Below, piece by piece: positions 1 through 9,943 of a stretch of 27,030 nucleotides of DNA. The stretch spans positions 1-27,030 of the forward strand of contig JBBPTG010000303.1 of assembly GCA_038093975.1 (NCBI GenBank). The letters are read 5' to 3'. A program made the translations under genes and the position numbers. Every line of letters begins with the position of its first letter. Position 1 is the stretch's first letter. Source of the stretch: Chalciporus piperatus. Taxonomy: Eukaryota; Basidiomycota; Agaricomycetes; Boletales; Boletaceae. The notes under the pieces are model-generated. The model saw only the letters and a list, made by a program, of their open reading frames with translations, was not told the DNA's origin and ran no database searches.

Positions 1-780
1 ACCATCGATGCATCTCAGGCCAAATGTGAGGCCGTTGACAGCGAGTGTAAGCTTCAGGCTGGTCCCAAGGACATCGACCCGCACCCCTTTGACGTGTCGT
101 TCGATGGTGTGGCGGATACGCTTTTCTATGGCAAGCGTGATGCGGGTTACTATGATACTGCATATTTCGCATGCATCAGGGGTGGTTCCTAGAATTATGG
201 GGTTTCTGGACTCCTGGTTAATACGATGTGATCCAAGAGATTCGCCTTGTCGAGAATCGGTCTCGATGCGATCTCGAAATGTAGAATGTCACGGGGAGCG
301 TCGGTGTTGATGACCTGGAACAAGGATTGCGCTATCAGCTTGGCAGACGGCATGGATCGAGAAAAACGATTGACGCACCTACTAATCTGCCCACTGTATC
401 ATCTTGCCCAACTTGCGTGTCTGGAACGTGTAGGTATCAGTTTTGCTCAGTCGTTACTAGCTGAGTGCCCACCTTCCTCAACGACGATTGGTAGCCAGTG
501 AACGGCTGGAGGCAAATGACACCGGATTCTGATCCGTCCTTTGGGCCGTCCGTCAGCGGACGCGACCTGTCTCTGCCTTCTTCTGTCAGCATGGACATCT
601 CGTTAGACAGTGTCCTTGCCGGACTCGAGGAGTGAGAACAACAACCCAGTTTCACGAATCCATCTGCTCGCGGATCTGGAAGAGACACAGCTCTCAGCTG
701 CTGTTTCTTTCCCGTTATCTCCATCATCGCCTTGACCACTAATACTCTGCCGACGGTGTCAGAACCTCAACATTCCCAGC
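1..780 (-). other. Possible multi-exon coding remnant running off the left edge, unrecognised
   Basis: Read on the minus strand, several short open stretches are joined by plausible splice sites. One near 740-645 reads through an 'LPDPRADGFVKL'-like stretch and ends at a GTTGTT...CTGACAG segment with a CTAAC-like branch site. Another near 350-205 contains 'INTDAPRDILHFEIASRP'. A third open stretch from about 290 to 1 contains 'VKGVRVDVLGTSLKLTL' and has no stop before the window edge. I recognise no family. The pieces could be exons of a real gene whose end lies outside the window, or relics. No start codon or complete model could be fixed. Confidence 0.25.
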
Positions 781-1028
781 CTATTCACCCCCTCCACCAC
801 ATTGACTCTGTCCGAGCCTTGGAGTCGATTGGTTCAAGCCTGGACGGCTGAACCCTCGGCGTTACGAGCAGCTTATTGCGGACCCATGAACGTCTGTGGT
901 CGAAAGTTGGTAAGGCAACTACTCCCAGGCTCCAGCGGTAGTCAAGCACCCGGATGTGTGGCAGTGCTGCCACATCGGTTCTCCTTCGGACCACACCAAC
1001 GCATGCTAGCGCCGACGAAATTTGCGCA

Positions 1029-2450
1029 ATGAGCAGCGCATCCCCGCAGGACATATACGCAAAATATCTGCGACAACCCTACGGATATCCATTGAGGACT
1101 CCCGAACCCAGTCCTACTCTCCCTGAATCATATCAAGACGACGGACTTCAAATTGGGGACGTGGGCTATGTCGATACCCATGGCAGGTTTCAAGTCCTGT
1201 TCAACATACGCTACTCCGCGGGACACACGCTCCATCGCAGACGTGGTGTTCCTGACCAGTTTGAGCCAATCGAGCTCGATCTCGATGAAGCCTCCGATTT
1301 CAATTTCAACGAAATTCCTAGCGAACGCGTCATTACTAGCACTGGTCTCGAGCAGCCACATCGCGCAAAGGATGAGCCGAGGTAGCGTATATTTGGTCTC
1401 AGACAGTATGCACGACGGAACTTACTGTCCCTCAAGGATGAATTATGAATTCCTTTCGTCGTCTACATCGGGCGCAATCCTGATCCTCCCCGAGGGTGCC
1501 GTCCGCCATGATCTCAGGGAGAAAGGCGAGTTTCGCCAGATTGCCGTAGAGAATGCCCAGCATTGGTGTGCATTTGCGAGGCGCGACTCCCTCTACCTGA
1601 TCACTGGGTTGTATAAAGCCACTTCTTGGACCCTTGCCTCCTTTGATCATGCCCCCCGGAATGGACAGATCATAGTAGAGCAGAATGATAACAGAACCTA
1701 CAGTTGGGATTGTCGGTTCAACGTCGACTGGCGTCGCAGTCCGGGAGGAAGCGACAACAGGAACCAAACGGTGTTCATAAGTGGCTTCAAAATTGCAGTA
1801 AGGTGGTGGGCTCCGGAGCCGATGGTCGAGTTGGTGCCAGGCTCACAGAGTGTCTGGTCGACCATCCTTGTCAATCTCCGTTGGTTCATGACCGTCTTGC
1901 TCGGCGTTTTCAAGCTCCTTTTGCTGCGTCTTCTGCTAAGAAGTGAGTTGATGCCGTCATGTCATGTGGTTCTTAATGACATGAATGATGGATTAGGCTT
2001 TGAGCACGCACCACGATTATCTGAGGTATGTGGAGCGACTCAACTTACGCTATTCACTGGTAACCGAGAGACGGAATAGCCATTCCATCCTTCCGACGCC
2101 ATCAACCGCTACCTATTAGATAAGGTTGGCCCACTGAACAGACGAGAAGACGACATGCTGAGTTGCTGTGACAAGGATCCTACTGCTCGGGTGGCTGTTA
2201 CGCACGACAGCCAGTGGATAACTATGCTTGAAGAGGTTTGTTGATGTCCATCCATGTCTGTCTAGGCACTGATCACACCGTTAGGAAGGGTTGGTGCAAG
2301 CGGACTTGGTGCACGAGGATCGCTTGAGGGAATTCCTGTCAGAAACACACACATGGGCGTCTGATGACGGCAAGCATTCAGACATCGCTTCGGCCCTTCG
2401 AATCACAACTAATTTTTGTAGATGTTGTTTACCTACGAGGCAAAATGTGA
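1029..2450 (+). CDS. IGDVG-family N-terminal module, copy A (385 aa if it ends at its own stop)
   Basis: This belongs to a large uncharacterised mushroom family whose members start with a '..YGYPL..PEPS..LP..Y...G..IGDVG' pattern. Exons: 1029-1381, 1437-1942, 1997-2025, 2080-2235, 2285-2369, 2422-2450, total 1,158 nt. Introns are GT-AG except the last (2370-2421), which is GC-AG. The family pattern continues with 'YLITGLYKATSWTLASF' and 'HPSDAINRYLL...VAVTHDSQWITMLEE'. A strongly hydrophobic stretch lies at about residues 256-285. The frame ends ...VVYLRGKM at a TGA (2448-2450), only 31 nt before an ATG (2482) that opens the C2-TPR-CHAT frame. A 55-nt intron (2447-2501, GTGAGT...ACAG) would instead join both into one protein. 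Copy B has one open frame across this point, so fusion is likely. The function is unknown. Confidence 0.7.
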
Positions 2451-2481
2451 GTATTTTTTAACCCGCCCAATTCATCTTGTG

Positions 2482-5400
2482 ATGACGGAGCTGCGTGACA
2501 GAAATGCCGGTGGATCATGTGGCCCCGGGCCCTCCGATACCCTCGATCGCTTTTCCATTCCTACCGCCTCACACCATCATCCTCAGATTGTAATCACGCG
2601 TGCGTATACAAGTTTTTGTCTAATGCAGAACTTTAACGGTCGTCTTGCAGGCTTGCGGGCCGAAAATCTTGTTGTTGGTCTCCGACGAATGCCCATCGGT
2701 TTCTACGTTCTCGTGCAATTCGATGGCACGACGAGGAGAACCGAAAACAAGTCTGTATTAGTTGCGGACAGCGTCATTGAATGGGATGATGAAATTATTT
2801 TGTCAGTTATTCGTCGTTCCTTTCTCTTTGCTCTGGTAGTGACTTGCGATACCTAGACCTTCGGATCCATCGGTCGGACTCCAAATCACAGCCAGCGCCT
2901 CTTTCGAATTCGACCCGATGTTAGGAAATGGCCACGTTCTCTACACGCGGGAGATCAAGGTGAAAGATCTCGTTGGCAGCACGCATCGTGGGTTTCGTGG
3001 TTTTTAGCGTCTCGGTCGTTGGTGCTGAAATGTCGCAGTCATCACATTCCCCTCCATAGAAACGAGTCCCTCACGTTCTTCACTCCTTATCACTCTCGAG
3101 CGACGGTCGTTCAACCATTCCGTAGCTCAGCCAAGCAACGGTATAGGTTGCGATGACAACACAGTAAGTGATGTGGTATAACTCAAGCAGTCACATTCCA
3201 ATGATGCTTTGCTTGTCAGCCACACTGGGAACGTTCGTCAGCTTTGGCGCATGAGACCGATTTAGGGCACGAGGCTCTGGTCCGCTACAACGCGCACTAC
3301 GGTAGAGAGGACCTCAGGAAAGCTGTCGAGCACTTTGAACATGCTCTCGTCCTGTGTCCCGACGAACACCCATGTCATGCTGCTGCATTATCCAACCTCG
3401 CCATGGCTAAGTTCATTGCCTGTCAGGTTGACGGCATATACACTGCGCTCGAAGCACCCACATCCTTGTATCGCCAGGCGCTGGAGTTGCGTCCCGATGG
3501 CCACCCCGATCGACCTGCAACGTTGCTGCACCTCGCTCAGGTTATTTGCCGTCGCTATGGGAACCTTCGATACGAAGAAGCCATTGCAAGTGAAATCAGG
3601 GAGCTCGCAAACATGGTCAAGGGCATCTTTTCTGAAGGCACTCATGAACGCCGAGCCGCCGAGCTTGTTCTTCAAACGTGCGCACGGTACACAGCCGAAA
3701 ACGATACGAGTTGTGAAGAGCTTGATGTGTTGATCTTGGAGTTGGATCGTGCTTCTGGAATACCTCCAGATGGCTACTTCGATGTGCCACAGAGATTGAT
3801 GAACCTCAGCGTAGCTTTAGAGCAACGCAGCGGGTGGCCCAATGCGCGCGGCTGCATCGACAAGGCGATCGCACTGAGCAAAAAGGCCTTGCATCTCACC
3901 GCAGATGGCGATCCTTTCAGGGCCAGCTGCCTCTCTGACCTTTCGAATTCCCTCTATATTCGATTTTGTCACTACAATGAACTTGGAGATTCAGAAGAGG
4001 GCATCAATTTGTTGCGAAGAGCGTTGGAAGTTTACCCCCTTGGACATCACGATCGAGCTCAGTTATCGGCCGACCTCGTGCGTTTCTTCAAGGACCGTTT
4101 CAGCAGGTCGGGTATGCTTACGGATCTCGAAGAAGCAATCAGCTTGCTCCAAGCCGAAGTGAACCTTCCCCACCCCCACGCTCCTACCCCATTCTTGCTA
4201 TTGGAAGATCTTGCTCGTCTGCTCCACACCCGCTTCCTTCGATCGGAAACAGAGGGTTCTCGATGAGGCGATCACCCTGCGCCGAGCTTCCTTGGAGTGT
4301 TCACGGCCTACTGATTCATATCCGCCTCACTCTGCGAATGACCTCGCGTTATTACTTGCCACTCGCTTCGACCTACGTGGCAAGGTCTCTGACCTCGATG
4401 AGGCAGTTCGTATATGCCGTGATCATTTGGAGCGTTATCCACAAGGACATCCCATTCGATCGTCTGCACTTGTTGACCTTGCAGATGCGCTAAGGAGGCG
4501 CTTCGAGGGGTTGGGTGGCATTGACAACCTTAACGAGGCCATCCCAATGTACCAGGCGTCATGGGAGCTTGATTTTCGTAGCATTCCGTTCTGGACGTCC
4601 CTGATGCGCTGCCTTGTGCTCCGGTTCAACCAACTCAAGACAATAGACGACTTAGACACGGTCGCCTCACTGTGCTCTATGGCATTAGACGTCCGCCCGC
4701 CCATCTATCCATCTCGATGTTTCCCACTGTTCTACCTCGCGACGTGTCTTCTAATTCGATTCGAGAATGTGGGGACGATCATTGCCCTCGACACATCCAT
4801 CGCATTTCACCGTGAAGCAATAAAGGTGTACCCAGGATATGGCATGTCGTCATGTGCCAGCGGGCTTGCGGACTGCCTTCTGATCAAGTTCAGACAATTG
4901 AATGTGATAACCGACCTGGACGAGGCAATCACATTATATCGAGTATCACTGGACCATGTGGAACCGGATAATCCATATCGACCTACTTCGTCGAACAACC
5001 TCGCAGCTTGTCTACGAATCCGGTTTGAAGACCAGGGAATGATAGCGGACCTCGATGAAGCTATCATGCTGTACCATACTGAATTGCGACTTCACCAACC
5101 CGACCATCCCGATCGGATTTTGTGTCTCGGCGGCCTTGCGCGTTCTCTCACTTCCCGATTTCACCAGTCGAAGCAATGCAATGACATGGAGGAAGCATTC
5201 CATAACTACACCATGCTCTCGCGCGTTTCACTCGGGGTAGCGGTAGACTTGGAGGGTGCTAAAGCGTGGGTCGATGCAGCGGAAGAATTCGGACACGAGA
5301 CCAGAGTCATGGCCTACCAAATATGTCTTCGCTTCCTTATCCACCGCCTCATTCCCTCTTTACCCTCGTCTCATAATCCCCCGATCCGTGAAAACCTCGT

Positions 5401-6808
5401 CTCATCCCTGGCTGTGGACTCATTTTCGGCCTGTCTTCGGGACGGAACGTTTTCCCCTGCAGTTGAGCTTCTAGAACAGGGTCATGACATTTTCTGGAGT
5501 GCGTTATTGTGTCTTCGCTCTCCTCTCGACGATGTCATTTCATCCGGACAAAATGGCGAGATGTTGGCGCAATCGTTCATGCAGCTAGCATCCCTCATTC
5601 GTAGCCTTCCTGATATCTTCGATACCCCCGCTGACCAGTACAATCGACCACGGAAACTCAATTCCCGATTACAAAATATCGTGTCCGATATTCGCATGTT
5701 GCCCGGCCTCTCCCGTTTCCTCGAACCTCTTCTCTTCTCGGATCTACAAAAGGCAGCCAGCCATGGAGCTGTCGTGATCGTCAACGCTAGCCAATACTCC
5801 TGCGACGCACTCATTGTTCTGTTTCACCGTGATCCCGTTCATGTTCCCCTCAAAACGACCAAAGCCCACGTCGCTGGACTCACTTCGCGACTTCGTTCTC
5901 TCAATGTCATTTCTGAGGCAGATGATAGGACAGAGGCTGTCATTCTTCTCCTCCGAGACCTGTGGTCCTTGGTCGTTTCCCCAATCGCAAAGGTTCTTCA
6001 AAGGTTCCAACCACTCCAATCCCGTATCTGGTGGTACCCAACCGCCGAGTTCTCTCTCCTCCCCTTGCATGCTGCCGGACCATACGAGGAGGGGCAGCCA
6101 AACTTCACCGACCTCTATATCTCATCATACACCCCCACCCTTATGGAGCTCATCCGTGCAAGGCGGAAATTGCTGTCATACTCTACCACAGAACGGTCAC
6201 ATTTCGTCTCCGTGGACACGGCACTGGAAATCGGGGAAGATGGTGGAGATTTCGCTGAGAGAGGACTGGGTCCTCTGATACGGCGCATTGCTCCGTTGGC
6301 GACAATGACCTCTATCAAAGGTCAAGATAGCAAAGCGGCGAGGATTGCTGAAGAACTGGGAAAGAAGGAATTCTTTCACATCAACTGTCCCGCGATCGCG
6401 AATCCTCAACGCCCATTCGAGTCGTCCCTCGTCCTCAGTGATGGACATCTCAAGATGGAAGACATCATGCGACTCAAGCTCGATACGCAGCAGGGGCGAT
6501 TTGCATTTCTCTCTGCTTCTCGTGCCGCTGGTGGAGATGAGCCTGAGCAGAGTTCAGGATCGTCGCGCGAGATAGTCCACATCGCTGCGGCGATGCAGTG
6601 TGCAGGATTCCCCTCTGTGGTTAGCCCAATGTGGGCTGCGGATCCAGTGCACGCCAGAGTGATGGCGGCGAGGTTTTATGAGAATATGGTGGGGGATTCG
6701 AAACGTCTAGATCATACTCGTGCCGCGGTTGCGCTACACAGAACGGTAGGGAGTTCCACCGATATACCACTCGACCAACGGATTTTGTGGATACACATGG
6801 GTGCATAG
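2482..6808 (+). pseudogene. C2-TPR-CHAT protein, copy A, frameshifted
   Basis: Exons: 2482-2599 (or 2502-2599 if joined to the upstream module), 2651-2801, 2857-2987, 3039-3163, 3220-6808. A C2-like domain ('LRAENL...RRMPIGFYV.VQFDGTTRRT', 'VIEWDDEI', 'SFEFDPMLGNG') comes first. Then follow roughly 50-residue TPR units with 'DLDEAI' and 'LADALRRRF'-type motifs, and a C-terminal CHAT domain ending 'ILWIHMG'. Near 4248-4260 the sequence is 2 nt shorter than copy B. The 3220 frame therefore stops at 4264-4266, while the rest stays open in another frame to 6808. Corrected, the product would be about 1,371 aa. The CHAT catalytic positions are Pro (6389-6391) and Ser (6518-6520). A long open downstream frame suggests that the lesion is recent, or a sequencing error. 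No good intron can absorb it. Confidence 0.8.
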
Positions 6809-6954
6809 TAGTCCCTGTTTCTTTGAATGCTTAGATGTAATATTACAGGACAGGTTGATACTGTGTCGAACACGTATAGCATGCTCTCCATTCCTGTAAA
6901 AATACCCCGAGGAGTCATTACACGACCATACCCGATCAGTGACTGACAGATTCT
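6809..6954. other. Short spacer after copy A
   Basis: A/T-richer sequence follows the stop codon at 6806-6808. It holds TAATATTACAGG-like signals and no open frame of note. It is probably the 3' UTR of copy A and the edge of the degraded WD40 fragment. It shows no similarity to the sequence beyond copy B, so the duplication ends here. Confidence 0.4.
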
Positions 6955-7620
6955 ACGGTCGACCTTCCCTCCTTTACAACGGTCGACGTGTCGCCAGATT
7001 CGACGAGAATTGCGACAGGATCAAGTGACAAGAGAGTGTTCATTTCAAGCGGCGAGCACTCCAGCACGACAACTTCGTAGATTCTCTCCGGACGGGAGTC
7101 ACGTCGCCACTGCCAGTGCCACTTGGCAGCGCGACTGTCTGCGAATCTACAACGTTGACGACCAGAACCTTCGTGAGATCAAGGTCGCGGTTAATTCTTT
7201 CCCAAGCAACTGCATTACCTGGACAAGCGACCCCCAGCAAATCTTCGTCTTATCCTCCAACATGATCAGGCCCCTCGAGGCGAGTTCGGTTACTCTGCTC
7301 TCAGGATGGCGCATTCCCGGCGATACTCTCGATATCAAAGGCTCCATCGCGCTATCCACCACCGTCTCAATTTGGGATGTCCATGGAGTTCAGATCGGAT
7401 CTTCGTTTGTTCACACTGCTGTCGTGCGTGTCAATTGCACTTTCGCCAGACAATAACTATTTTGCAATCACCGCCACAATTAACGAAATGAAAACCTGGT
7501 CCCTTCGGGGCCAGGAATCTTGCAACCGGCGACGAGATCGGACAAATCGCCCTACGCAATCTCCATGATCTCATTCCAAATGCCTCTCTCGCTGGACGTT
7601 CTTCCGGCGTTGAGCAGTGA
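6955..7620 (+). pseudogene. WD40-repeat protein fragment
   Basis: Several WD40 blade signatures appear in different frames: 'VDVSPDSTRIATGSSDKRV' near 6985, 'FSPDGSHVATAS...LRIYNV' from 7079, 'SVSIWD'-like 'TVSIWDVHGVQIGSS' near 7360, and 'ALSPDNNYFAITATINEMKTWSL' near 7435. They read like consecutive blades of a mushroom WD40 protein (often the C-terminal part of NACHT-WD40 proteins), but frame changes and stops separate them and no start is visible. The longest single frame is 7010-7456. A NACHT domain is not present here. The fragment lies 150 nt after copy A in the same orientation. Confidence 0.65.
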
Positions 7621-8375
7621 TCCGAGGTCTGACCCTTGCTGTATAACAACTTGCATGGTGCGTCCTTTAGCTCTCCGAATATAGACTGCTAAGAAAGAAT
7701 CTTCCTCGAGTTACTCGTCGACGACACTCATAGAAAACGAGAAAAAAAAATCAAAGATGGTCAGGCGACCTGTTTTCTGCACGATGTCAGCATTCTCCTT
7801 CGCAAGACAACCTTTGGGTTGTCAGCAACACGTAAGTTGCACTAGAGATGGACGTTGTGGTTTGTTCGTCTTGTTATCCCAAAAGCCTCTACAACCATCG
7901 CCTATATTCCTCTGATATTTCTCTCGAATGCGGTGAAGTGGCAAAGATTGTCTTGCGATGGAGAAGATTGACTTCTTCAATGGAGAAATGTGACCATTAC
8001 CTCTGTGTTCTTCGACTTTTGTTCCTCGTCTATGTCCGAACTTCCCGACGGCATTCGATCTTATGTATTGTTAGTAGCTGGCGAAAGAACCACCGTTTCA
8101 TGCATCTGACTATTAGATCCCCGTTCACCGTGCTCATCATGCAAAATCTCTCGACAAGGACGAAGCCTTTGGTTTGAGCGACGTATTACAAGTTGTATCT
8201 CAGACGCCACTTGGTCCGTTTATTTCCTCTGAATTTTCTCTTCTTGGCAGTCGTAGGTAATAGTATACATGTTCATCTGTCTTACATTCGATCGCATAAC
8301 GATGGAGGTCCGAGTCCAACTTTACTCTGCAATCAACCAAAGCACTCTCACCTGCTCCTCATACTCCCCTGCGAG
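7621..8375. other. Stretch without a recognisable gene
   Basis: An open frame at 7848-8177 (+) encodes about 109 residues with no recognisable motif and mushroom-unlike composition. I regard it as chance or as decayed sequence downstream of the WD40 fragment. A poly-A run lies at 7741-7750. I see no RNA gene, terminal inverted repeat or transposase motif. Confidence 0.4.
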
Positions 8376-8823
8376 TTACCCCTTGTTTGCGGATTGATTC
8401 AGCTCAGGAGGAAAGCAGACCTCATGGGTAGAAGCCTTTGGTTGAGAGTCACTGACGGGCCCTGAAGCCTGCGCCTTGTTGGACGCATCTGGAATCAGCT
8501 CAGGACTCGAGGACGTAATGGCCCCATCAGGGGGGCTAGAAGCCTGCGCCTTCTTGCCCAACAGCGCAGCACGCGAGCAGATCACGGCCCCAGGGGGAAT
8601 ATATTGACGTTGAGCATTTGCATCTACCAATCTTTGAGGACGTTAACGCTTGAAGGGTGTGCGAACTCACTGTCTGACATACTTGGAATTTGGAGGTAGG
8701 AACTTGAATGATTGCGCTGTCTAGTCGTGTGGATTTGTAATCTTGCCTGATGCTGACTATGTACAACACCCCACGACAAATGATGTCAGACGCGTCATCG
8801 ACTGTAATAGGCTGAGATAGCAC
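8376..8823 (-). other. Unrecognised minus-strand open frames with an internal imperfect repeat
   Basis: Two overlapping minus-strand frames occur. One (8823 to 8536) starts MLSQPITVDDAS and has a good donor GTATGT with a possible 51-nt intron ending near 8643. The other (8630 to 8376) encodes a Pro/Ser/Ala-rich tail in which 'KAQASSPPDG' and 'KAQASGPVSD' form an imperfect repeat, ending NQSANKG-stop. The two frames could not be joined by a convincing intron. The low-complexity tail resembles the disordered C-terminus of a fungal protein, but I recognise no family, and it may be a relic. Confidence 0.25.
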
Positions 8824-8896
8824 TCATGCCGAGTCTCATCTCGAACAGTAACGCTCGCCCCCAAGTCGCTCGCCATTCTCGAACAGCCATTTCCAC

Positions 8897-9455
8897 ATGC
8901 ACAAGTGTTTACTTGTACCGGAGATCCTCTCCGTGATATTCACTCATCTGAGGAATATGCAGCGACGTTAGGGGTCTCCCTAACGATAACATCGACGCTC
9001 GTCAGTCTTGCTATCAGCTGTAAAGCGTTCACAGAAACCATATGACCCTGTATGGTGTTGCATACGTCGCGCAACATTGTCACACCTTCAGGTGCTCGGG
9101 CTTGTCTTTGACTCGTTAGCCCCTCTCACGGACTCCATTCCCGAGCACTGGACGAACCGCAACATCCGCGTCTTTGCTGTAGGTGCATCGATGTATTCGA
9201 TCGAGCGTGAGAGCGCTGTACGCGTCGCGAGTTTACTACTCGCACAACTGTTTCCTCGACTCCGCACCCTCGATACTCTGGAGGCGCAGACACCATCGCC
9301 TCTGCCTGGCTCGCGGAGTGACGCGTGGAAGCTCGTCAGGTCGATTTTGGAAGGGGTACATCGATATCCAAGATCTGACCGTGACGAGGCGGAAGGCAAT
9401 GAAAGAGGGCGCGCGAGGAGGTGTATAAGGAGTTGAAGAAATCTGGTTTCTCATC
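8897..9455 (+). pseudogene. F-box gene fragment: N-terminus joined directly to C-terminus
   Basis: This is a decayed partial copy of the minus-strand gene at 15731-17456. It starts MHKCLLVPEILS..FTHLRNM at 8897, as in the parent. Parent similarity runs through 'AISCKAFTE' to about 9040, then jumps without spacer to parent sequence starting MTLYGVAYVAQHC (9041 on), skipping about 1.1 kb. Lesions include a stop soon after the F-box start, a 1-nt deletion near 9088, extra codons in 'SIERESAVRVASLLLAQLF', and a later frameshift near 9355. Similarity ends near 9448-9455, where sequence of a minus-strand WD40 fragment begins. It also shares some upstream sequence with the parent ('CTCGAACAGCC'). 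Confidence 0.85.
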
Positions 9456-9459
9456 CCGG

Positions 9460-9943
9460 CCGCGGACCGCGAGGTGGCTGTCGTCCGATGAAAGTATAAT
9501 GGAATTCAACCACGCATGGTATCGGAAGGAAGTTGACCTCCTTGAGTGTGAGAGTGTCCAAAAAGGAAACAAGGGAGCCATGAACTCTTGGGCCGCGTGA
9601 CAAAGGTGTGTGCGTCGTAGATTCGCAGCAGGAGTCGCCACCCGGCGGTGATCATGCAACGACCGTCTGGGGAGAACGTGACCGAGGCAATGGTGGCTAA
9701 GTCGTTGTGATATGCCTCATTGGGTTCGTGTGGCAGCAGTGGACCGGCAAGTTTTCTTCCGTTCGAGATGTCCCAGGCGTCCGGTGGAGAATCTGGTAGA
9801 ATCAGGGGAGACATCGACCGCGGACACTCCGAGTCGGGTTTCGACTGGCACAGAAAGGGCTTTTCGACGAATTTTCGTGTTCCAAACAGGCCGTATCTTC
9901 CTCGCCAATGACTATCTACCTTCCATCCGAGCTGAGAGCGCAA
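9460..9943 (-). pseudogene. WD40-repeat protein fragment, opposite orientation
   Basis: Minus-strand frames carry WD40 signatures: 'VSAVDVSPDSTRFSTG' (within 9908-9717), then in another frame 'AWDISNGRKLAGPLL', 'IASVTFSPDGRCMITAG' and 'LRIYDAHTF' (within 9943-9506), and a last blade-like 'SIILSSDDSHLAV' near 9500. A frameshift lies between the first two, and no start or full gene is present. It resembles the plus-strand fragment at 6955-7620 in blade type ('VDVSPDSTR'), so the two may be relics of related genes in opposite orientation. It ends against the F-box fragment. Confidence 0.65.

Larger units (their letters stand above)
1005..6808 (+). repeat. Left arm (copy A) of a large inverted gene duplication
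   Basis: This segment is similar, exon by exon and intron by intron, to the reverse complement of 18242-24050. Similarity begins about 25 nt upstream of the ATG at 1029 (both copies share a GAAATTTGCGCA run just before the ATG) and fades at the stop codon at 6806-6808. Most introns have the same length in both copies: 55, 54, 49, 51, 55, 51 and 56 nt. The arms are separated by 11,433 bp. Confidence 0.92.

Noticed and set aside
1153..1436. First part of the 308-residue open frame at 1153-2079
   Set aside because: The frame before 1437 overlaps exon 1 in another frame and includes the intron 1382-1436. Only 1437-1942 is coding by splice phase and family pattern.
4241..4260. An intron to explain the frame change in copy A
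   Set aside because: The only candidate (GTCTGC...ACAG, about 38 nt) would remove conserved TPR residues that copy B reads straight through.
5814..6278. Plus-strand open frame of 154 residues, with a matching one in copy B (19236-18769)
   Set aside because: It appears in both copies only because it overlaps the conserved CHAT-region coding sequence in another frame.
7848..8177. 109-residue plus-strand open frame
   Set aside because: It has no recognisable motif, no splice-linked partner and unlikely composition; it is probably chance.
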